From an uncultured Hyphomicrobiales bacterium (GTDB lineage: Bacteria; Pseudomonadota; Alphaproteobacteria; Rhizobiales; Beijerinckiaceae): a stretch of 11,647 bases of DNA. The position numbers were made by a program, and so were the translations under genes. The notes beneath the pieces were generated by a model that worked only from the letters and a program-made list of their open reading frames with translations, had not been told where the DNA came from and made no database searches. Shown here piece after piece: positions 7,143 to 11,647 of the stretch; position 1 is the first letter of the stretch; each line of letters begins with the position of its first letter. Location: NCBI GenBank assembly GCA_903932565.1, contig CAIZGQ010000042.1:1-11647 (forward strand), in the 5' to 3' direction.

Positions 7143-8528
7143 ATGCATAATTCAAAGTCAATGTTGCTGGGGCTCCTTCAAGGGAGATTGAACCGAACGC
7201 TGCTATGGGTGGGATTCGCTATCTCCATGCTGGTTTCACTTTCCGCACAATGGGAGTTCAACAGGCATCGCTCCATAACGAGCGTATTTGAATTATCCAA
7301 TCTCGTCGGGCCAGCTGCCAAGAGCTTGCTGGCCGGCAATGGTTTGACGGTGTCCACCGACTCAATGGGAACCGAGGGCTACGCGATTACCTTTTCTGCA
7401 AGCCGTATGCCTCTGGCCCCAGTAGTAATTGCCGCTTTGGAGAAGGCTTTCGGCGACAGACTTACCGTCATCGGCTACGCCAAGACAATTTTATTCGTCC
7501 TTCCGCTTTGGCTGGCGATGAGCATTGTCTGGCGAGCCGTACCAAACACCAATCCGGTGAGGTGGTTCGTCCTTTTTCTGCTTGTCCTGCCGTTTTCAAT
7601 ATCGTCGTTCCTGGCGGATGTCGTCAATCTTCAGGTTGAGGAGGGATACTTTTTCAGCTTGCTTGGGCTGGCGTCAGCAATGATCGTCTTTCCTGATTCG
7701 TCCAGGATTGGTGTCACTGGCTCCCCCGCATGGGTACCGCAAAAAGCAATATTGTTTGCCATGTCCGTCGCCGGCATATATTTGGCGAAAAGCTCGATGA
7801 TCCTGGTCGCGCTCGTCTTCTGCTGCGCATTTTTCGCACTGAATGGCACGCGTGCGACCAAATTGCTGACAGTTACCCTAATTTGCATGACACCGCTGCT
7901 TTGGGCGACCCACCAGTACCAGGTGAGCGGGCGATTCTCCATCGGCACAAGTCTGGATGGAATCAACCTGCACAAAGGAAACAATGCAAAATTTCTTGAA
8001 AGGTACCCTCCACCACCGGGTACGAATCTGGATGAATTTGATAATGAATTAAATGCCGGCATGCATTTTAATAACGAGTGGCAATTTGACGATTACCATC
8101 GCACAGCCGCCCTTGCATATATGCGACAAGCGCCCATGCAAACCCTGCACGCGATGTATGTGAAGCTGAGCGTGGCGTTTTTTTCCATTCAAAAATATGG
8201 TTCGGCATCCTCAACCGGCCTCATGGATATTGCGGAGAAGATTGGCATTTTGATCTACCGGGTGTGTCTGTCTCTTGCACTGGCTTGCGCCGTGTGGTTG
8301 CTATTTGGTCGAGCCAAAGATGATCGATTTCTTGCGCTGTTCTTCCTGGCGCTCGTTGCTGCTTGCACTCTGCCGTATGTGCTTGGCTTCGTCTATACGC
8401 GGCATTTCATTGTTCTGATATATCCAGCCGTCATTTTTCTTTGTCGCGCGCTTCTACGGAACGCCTCAACTTTGAGCCATGTAGAGCTATCACAGCCAAG
8501 TGCTGATATGGGAAAGACTCTTGCTTGA
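7143..8528 (+). CDS. GT-C-like multi-pass membrane protein (PMT/ArnT-style glycosyltransferase candidate)
   Basis: A 461-residue membrane protein with about ten hydrophobic helices, near 20-35, 115-130, 141-160, 169-183, 201-213, 217-233, 240-255, 365-388, 396-416 and 421-437. A large loop after the first helix (about 36-112) includes WEFNRHR and SRMPLAPVVIAAL. The latter resembles the R-x-P-L-x-P segment before the next helix in GT39/PMT-like GT-C proteins. A second soluble region (about 258-340) contains GINLHKGNN. GT-C enzymes use polyprenyl-phosphate sugars on the periplasmic side, so this protein could add a side-branch sugar after flipping. That role is inference, as no catalytic residue can be proven by eye. 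ATG 7143 has AGG (7135-7137) 5 nt upstream; ATG 7161 is an alternative. It is the last gene of the plus-strand run, and sequence around 8040-8100 is clearly AT-richer than flanking genes. Confidence 0.68.
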   Translation: MHNSKSMLLGLLQGRLNRTLLWVGFAISMLVSLSAQWEFNRHRSITSVFELSNLVGPAAKSLLAGNGLTVSTDSMGTEGYAITFSASRMPLAPVVIAALEKAFGDRLTVIGYAKTILFVLPLWLAMSIVWRAVPNTNPVRWFVLFLLVLPFSISSFLADVVNLQVEEGYFFSLLGLASAMIVFPDSSRIGVTGSPAWVPQKAILFAMSVAGIYLAKSSMILVALVFCCAFFALNGTRATKLLTVTLICMTPLLWATHQYQVSGRFSIGTSLDGINLHKGNNAKFLERYPPPPGTNLDEFDNELNAGMHFNNEWQFDDYHRTAALAYMRQAPMQTLHAMYVKLSVAFFSIQKYGSASSTGLMDIAEKIGILIYRVCLSLALACAVWLLFGRAKDDRFLALFFLALVAACTLPYVLGFVYTRHFIVLIYPAVIFLCRALLRNASTLSHVELSQPSADMGKTLA

Positions 8529-8553
8529 TCGAATATTTCCCGAGCAAATTCAG
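8529..8553. other. Short convergent intergenic gap, no terminator seen
   Basis: Only 25 bases separate the TGA of the plus-strand membrane protein (8526-8528) from the TGA of the minus-strand FkbM gene (8554-8556). I see no GC-rich hairpin with a T tract on either strand, so transcripts from the two sides probably overlap unless Rho or another mechanism ends them. Confidence 0.6.
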
Positions 8554-9126
8554 TCAAGCAGATCCACTATTCAGCACTCGGACCAAATTTCTTGGCAACT
8601 GCTCGATTGCCTTGCGCAAAGCGTCCTTTTTATGGTCAAGCTCGGCAGGGACGAAGATGTAATTATTGACATAGCCGTGGTTTGCGTATTTTTCCTCGCT
8701 GAAAGTTGACTCTTCGGAGGTTAAGTCGGCGACGACGTGCAACTTCCCGCGGCGCAAGAAGTAGGCATCAAAATTCATTGCCTTCAGTTGCGCAATCAAT
8801 CGATTTGGCGCTCCTGGATTGTGGCGATCTTCGGACTCGACAAGTAAAACGGGGCGATTGCGCAAAAGCAGTCCCCTGGCACCTTCGATAACGGCCTCTT
8901 CGTGACCCTCGACATCGATCTTGATAAAGGAAACATTGTCGAGTTCGAACGAGTCCAGGGTGCGCACCTGCACCTTCCTAGCCTTAATCAAGCGTACGTC
9001 GTCAATCATCGATAGCCGGTTTTTGGCTTCTATCGTCGCGACGCCTTCGTTTCCATCAACATATCGAAATTCGGTTTCTCCCGAGTAATTTGATAGTGCC
9101 GATCCCTCTATCCGAACATTCGACAA
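8554..9126 (-). CDS. C-terminal fragment of the interrupted FkbM methyltransferase
   Basis: This 190-codon open half is read from an in-frame TTG at 9126, ten codons after the TAG at 9157-9159. It carries VRIEGSALSNYSGE, VRTLDSF, FIKIDVEGHEEAVIEGA and PVLLVESE, the distinctive C-terminal blocks of Methyltransf_21/FkbM proteins. It lacks SAM motif I. No ribosome binding site is obvious before the TTG, so separate translation is doubtful. Confidence 0.55.
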   Translation of the reverse strand: MSNVRIEGSALSNYSGETEFRYVDGNEGVATIEAKNRLSMIDDVRLIKARKVQVRTLDSFELDNVSFIKIDVEGHEEAVIEGARGLLLRNRPVLLVESEDRHNPGAPNRLIAQLKAMNFDAYFLRRGKLHVVADLTSEESTFSEEKYANHGYVNNYIFVPAELDHKKDALRKAIEQLPRNLVRVLNSGSA

Positions 9127-9156
9127 AGCGAAGCGCCGTAAATGCGGCCATAACTT

Positions 9157-9384
9157 CTAGTTGGGTTCAAAGATGACCACCATTCCAGCATGACGGCTCA
9201 TTTCATAAGCATATATTCCGATGTTGCCGCCAACATCAATCGCTGTCTCGCGCCGGGCACAAAAGGCAGAAATCAGGAAAAATTCCATTTCGAGTTGCCA
9301 AGGTCTGCGCAGAATTTGCATGCGCTGCATTTTCCGAGGAAACAGCCTAAACAACCATTGACTTATGGTCGATTTAATGGTCAT
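9157..9384 (-). CDS. N-terminal fragment of the interrupted FkbM methyltransferase
   Basis: This 75-residue open half holds a basic amphipathic leader (LFRLFPRKMQRMQ), the RRPWQLEMEFFL helix and SAM motif I, ending at FEPN before TAG 9157-9159. It has the glycine-rich loop but none of the C-terminal catalytic region, so it should be inactive by itself. Confidence 0.55.
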   Translation of the reverse strand: MTIKSTISQWLFRLFPRKMQRMQILRRPWQLEMEFFLISAFCARRETAIDVGGNIGIYAYEMSRHAGMVVIFEPN

Positions 9385-9436
9385 TCCGTCGTCCAATTAA
9401 TCTGCATGGTGGGGAAATGCCTTTCAAGACATTCAT

Positions 9437-9473
9437 ATTCAACTGCGGTCCACTGCACGGCGATCAGTTGAAT
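9437..9473. repeat. Perfect 9-bp inverted repeat between the minus-strand GT4 and FkbM genes
   Basis: ATTCAACTG at 9437-9445 is matched by CAGTTGAAT at 9465-9473, with a 19-base loop. It begins immediately after the TGA of the minus-strand glycosyltransferase and lies 53-89 bases upstream of the FkbM ATG. The stem is not GC-rich and no T tract follows, so it is not a textbook intrinsic terminator. It could be a weak RNA hairpin or a dyad operator. An overlapping perfect palindrome, TTGAATTCAA, lies at 9468-9477. Confidence 0.5.
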
Positions 9474-10592
9474 TCAATTTTTGGCCTGCGCATGCGCGTA
9501 CGCTGTCAGGTACTGCTGAATCATTGTGCTCACGGAAAACCGGTCCGCGTTATCGATCGACCGTTGTTGCTGCATTTCGATATTGGGCAGTGCGGCGGAA
9601 ATTACAGCCGAGGCCACGCTAGCGTCCTGCGGATCGAAATACGCGGCAGCTTTGCCACCTATCTCATTCATCGGTCGAAGATCGGATGCGAATACAGCGC
9701 ATCCACACGCCTGCGCCTCGACGATCGGCCATCCGAAACCTTCCATCAAAGACGGGAATATCAATGCGGTCGCCCCCGAGTAAAGGGCGCGCAGCTGAAC
9801 ATTGTCTACGGAGCCCAGTCCACGCACCCGGCCCTCCATCCGGGTTTCCCCAATGACGGGAAGAACATCGGGACCCAGTGGCGCGCCAACCAGCACAAGT
9901 TGATGCGGGAGGCTCGGATCTTTCTCGATCAACGCCGCGAATATGCGAACCAGCTGCCCACGGTTCTTGCGCGCCTGGTCGCTGCCAACGTGCAGGAAGT
10001 ATGGTGCGTCACCCAGGCCTAGCGCCATTCGCACGACAGAGACCTCCGCATCAGCAACCCGGAAGTACGGGAAATTGGGCCCCATATGGGCAACGCTGCT
10101 GCGGTCCCGCAAGGCGGGAACCAGCTCCAGCAACTGCTCACGGGTGAACTCGGAAATGCACACCGCGTATTGCGCCTTGGCGAGTGCGCGCAGAACCAGC
10201 TTCTGGAACACGCGCCCCGTGAACCTTACCTTTGTTCCCGGTTCCATCCCCAGCGCCATGCGGATGGCGATGACGTCATTGACCGTGATGACATGCGGCT
10301 GCCCGCGCAGCCACCATAGATAAATTGCATTGGAGTGGTCGCATACATGAACCATGTCCACATCGCGGGCGGCGCGCCGCAGCATGAAGGGGAAAATCAG
10401 GAATTTGTTGATGTAGCCGATCCACTTCCAGGCGCCATCGCTGCGCATCACGTTCGGAAAGAGCACTGCACGCGGCGCGATCAGCCGCACGTCGTGCCCG
10501 CGCGACACCAGTTCGCGCCGCATCATGTCCGCAAAGCGGATCATGCTTTCCTGCCGGTCTACGGGATAGTTTCCTACTAGCAGGATTTTCAT
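9474..10592 (-). CDS. GT4-family glycosyltransferase, intact
   Basis: A complete 372-residue GT4 glycosyltransferase. The N-terminal domain starts MKILLVGNYPVDRQESM, where the glycine loop is replaced by a Q-E-S-M turn seen in some GT4 groups, and includes MVHVCDHSNAIY and HVITVNDVIAI. The donor domain has HVGSDQARKN (R208, K209) for the donor phosphates, LVLVGAPLG, and an intact E284-x7-E292 motif (EGFGWPIVE) followed by AQACGCAVFASD. It should add one sugar to the repeat unit on the cytoplasmic side. ATG 10592 has GGAAGG upstream at a long 11 nt spacing, and the protein begins there with the expected first strand. It is the first gene of the minus-strand pair, ending 89 nt before the FkbM start. 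By eye its GC is high (about 68% in 10441-10500), unlike the AT-richer FkbM and GT-C genes. Confidence 0.92.
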   Translation of the reverse strand: MKILLVGNYPVDRQESMIRFADMMRRELVSRGHDVRLIAPRAVLFPNVMRSDGAWKWIGYINKFLIFPFMLRRAARDVDMVHVCDHSNAIYLWWLRGQPHVITVNDVIAIRMALGMEPGTKVRFTGRVFQKLVLRALAKAQYAVCISEFTREQLLELVPALRDRSSVAHMGPNFPYFRVADAEVSVVRMALGLGDAPYFLHVGSDQARKNRGQLVRIFAALIEKDPSLPHQLVLVGAPLGPDVLPVIGETRMEGRVRGLGSVDNVQLRALYSGATALIFPSLMEGFGWPIVEAQACGCAVFASDLRPMNEIGGKAAAYFDPQDASVASAVISAALPNIEMQQQRSIDNADRFSVSTMIQQYLTAYAHAQAKN

Positions 10593-10731
10593 GAATTGCC
10601 GTGCCTTCCATCAGGTGGATTTTTTCTCCGGGCGGTCCACCACCACCACGAAACGGCTCTGTCACAAGGCTGCGAAGTTAACCTGATAGGCTAGCTGGCT
10701 CAAGTGGCATTTTTATTTCATATTGCAAATT
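10593..10731. promoter_or_regulatory. Divergent intergenic region, likely holding two promoters
   Basis: These 139 bases separate the minus-strand glycosyltransferase start (10592) from the plus-strand lipoprotein start (10732). Divergent starts imply promoters in both directions. The 3' part (about 10709-10731) is AT-rich and could supply a -10 region for the lipoprotein gene, but I cannot assign a convincing -35/-10 pair by eye on either strand. Confidence 0.4.
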
Positions 10732-11647
10732 GTGCTGTCCTCCATCCAGAGAGCCACCCGCATTTTTCGCGTATTGGTCTGGCTCGCCGGCGTTGGCACG
10801 CTGGCGGCCTGTGCCGTGCCGGCGGTGCTCGAGACCGGTTTGCCCGTTGCCCGTCCCATCGCCAGCATAGGCGACGAGGAGTTCATCGGTCCTTTCCCTT
10901 CCTGGGCGAACGCTGTCAAGGACTTCGGCGCCCGTGGTGACGGTGTTGCCGATGATACGGAAGCGCTGCAGGCGGCACTAACTGACCTGGGACGTTCCGG
11001 CAGACCTTCCTCGCTCTACCTGCCAGCAGGCGTTTATCGCATCACCAAGCCGCTGCGGATGTTTCGCGCAACCTATGTCCGCATCGTTGGGGAAGACCCG
11101 GAGCGCGTAACCCTGCGCTGGGATGGTGGGGAGGGGGCCACCATGATGCGCGTAGACAATTCCTGGCGCATCGGCATCGGCCGTATCCGGTTTGATGGCG
11201 CGCAGCGTGCGGATGCCGGCGTATGGCTGCACTGGGACCGGCGTTTGAACGAATTTTTTCCCACCCACTTCGAGTTCGCTGACTGCATCTTTCAGGACCT
11301 GAAAGTGGGGATCCAAGGCGGCGAAGACCCAAACGTTGCTGGATATCAGGACACCGCGGCCGAAGTCATCATCAAGCGCTCGCGATTCCTGCGCGCTGCG
11401 GACGCGGGCATCCTGGTTCGCGACTGGAATACGGTTGACTGGTGGGTTACCGATTGCCTTTTCGAGGACAACACCGTAGGCGTGCGCAATGTCATTGGCG
11501 GGGTGCACGTCTACCAATCGATCTTCCGGAGCTCCCGGGATACCGATGTATTCGCATCCGACATCGAGTACATGTCGCTGCGCAACAATTACTCGTCAGG
11601 CTCGCGGCGATTCTTTGCAACGTCCGGACCGGCGGAAAGTGGCATTG
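10732..11647 (+). CDS. Pectate-lyase-3/GH28-like beta-helix lipoprotein, 3' truncated by window edge
   Basis: The frame is open from 10690 to the window end, giving 305 residues from GTG 10732 (TTG 10723 is the other start; no in-frame ATG and no clear Shine-Dalgarno). The N-terminus is a lipoprotein signal: basic RATRIFR, a hydrophobic stretch and the lipobox LAAC with Cys27. Residue +2 is Ala, so in a Gram-negative it would be sorted to the outer membrane. VKDFGARGDGVADDTEALQ (62-80) is the hallmark opening of the Pectate_lyase_3 fold, followed by LYLPAGVYRITKPL. Later come repeating beta-helix rungs such as VIIKRSRFLRAADAGILV and WVTDCLFEDNTVGV. In polysaccharide loci such proteins are typically lyases, hydrolases or epimerases acting on the exported polymer. 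The actual activity is unknown because catalytic rungs may lie past the edge. It is divergent from the glycosyltransferase gene. Confidence 0.8.
   Translation, partial: MLSSIQRATRIFRVLVWLAGVGTLAACAVPAVLETGLPVARPIASIGDEEFIGPFPSWANAVKDFGARGDGVADDTEALQAALTDLGRSGRPSSLYLPAGVYRITKPLRMFRATYVRIVGEDPERVTLRWDGGEGATMMRVDNSWRIGIGRIRFDGAQRADAGVWLHWDRRLNEFFPTHFEFADCIFQDLKVGIQGGEDPNVAGYQDTAAEVIIKRSRFLRAADAGILVRDWNTVDWWVTDCLFEDNTVGVRNVIGGVHVYQSIFRSSRDTDVFASDIEYMSLRNNYSSGSRRFFATSGPAESGI

Larger units (their letters stand above)
8554..9384 (-). pseudogene. FkbM-family methyltransferase interrupted by one in-frame TAG
   Basis: Read from ATG 9384 to TGA 8554-8556 on the minus strand, this encodes a 276-residue FkbM-type SAM-dependent methyltransferase, an O-methyltransferase family common in polysaccharide loci. 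SAM motif I is TAIDVGGNIGIY (47-58), followed by VVIFEPN (69-75), the acidic end of strand 2. Codon 76 is TAG (9157-9159). The same frame resumes at once with KLWPHLRRF, as expected after the family's FEPNP block, and continues through VRIEGSALSNYSGE and the hallmark FIKIDVEGHE (153-162; D157, E159, H161). The interruption falls inside the Rossmann fold, so neither half should bind SAM and catalyse alone. Apart from the TAG the frame is clean and the length normal, suggesting a recent nonsense change or a decoded TAG. An upstream in-frame TTG at 9396 would add only four residues. Confidence 0.84.

Noticed and set aside
10276..10665. Minus-strand 129-codon open frame overlapping the start of the minus-strand glycosyltransferase
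   Set aside because: It is another reading frame of the same strand as a well-supported GT4 gene, with low-complexity Arg/Ala/Gly sequence and no motif.
10705..10727. TGGCAT followed by TTGCA, resembling a sigma-54 promoter upstream of the beta-helix gene
   Set aside because: The GG and GC elements are separated by about 18 bases, whereas sigma-54 sites need about 10. The match is accidental.
1..11647. CRISPR arrays, tRNA/rRNA genes, insertion sequences, phage genes or defence systems
   Set aside because: I found no regularly spaced repeats, RNA-gene signatures, transposase motifs or terminal inverted repeats. The content is a polysaccharide locus.

Overview
The window is a surface-polysaccharide (O-antigen, capsule or exopolysaccharide) biosynthesis locus from a Gram-negative bacterium. 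That reading rests on a Wzx-type flippase, a Wzy-like polymerase, several glycosyltransferases, two methyltransferases and a lipobox-bearing beta-helix protein. GC is moderately high by eye and protein style resembles Burkholderiales or other Proteobacteria, but the taxon is inferred with low confidence because no marker gene is present.

Layout. A plus-strand run from about 83 to 8528 encodes, in order: flippase, GT4 glycosyltransferase, small SAM methyltransferase, CgeB-like glycosyltransferase, multi-pass polymerase candidate, a GT4 glycosyltransferase broken by one in-frame TAG (6409-6411), and a GT-C-like multi-pass membrane protein. Spacing is tight. Starts overlap preceding stops at 2708 (ATGA), 4454 (23 nt overlap) and 5980 (GTGA), so it looks like one translationally coupled operon. 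A minus-strand pair follows: a complete GT4 glycosyltransferase (10592-9474) and, downstream, an FkbM-family methyltransferase (9384-8554), also broken by one in-frame TAG (9157-9159). The plus run and the minus pair converge with 25 nt between stops. After a 139 nt divergent gap, a plus-strand lipoprotein with a pectate-lyase-3 type beta-helix runs off the right edge.

Working together (inference from families): the glycosyltransferases build a lipid-linked repeat unit on the cytoplasmic face, the methyltransferases may decorate it, Wzx flips it, the polymerase joins units in the periplasm, and the beta-helix lipoprotein may cut or modify the polymer. No initiating phosphoglycosyl transferase, chain-length regulator, export channel or nucleotide-sugar gene is visible, so the locus extends beyond the window.

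The most unusual signal is the TAG pattern. Two conserved enzymes are each cut by a single in-frame TAG with family-like sequence resuming at once in the same frame. The only gene that appears to end in TAG (the small methyltransferase) would, if read through, end at a TGA forming an ATGA overlap with the next start. Every other gene whose end is visible stops at TGA. Either two genes carry nonsense mutations, or TAG is suppressed or recoded in this organism; the window alone cannot decide, and nonsense mutation is the simpler explanation.
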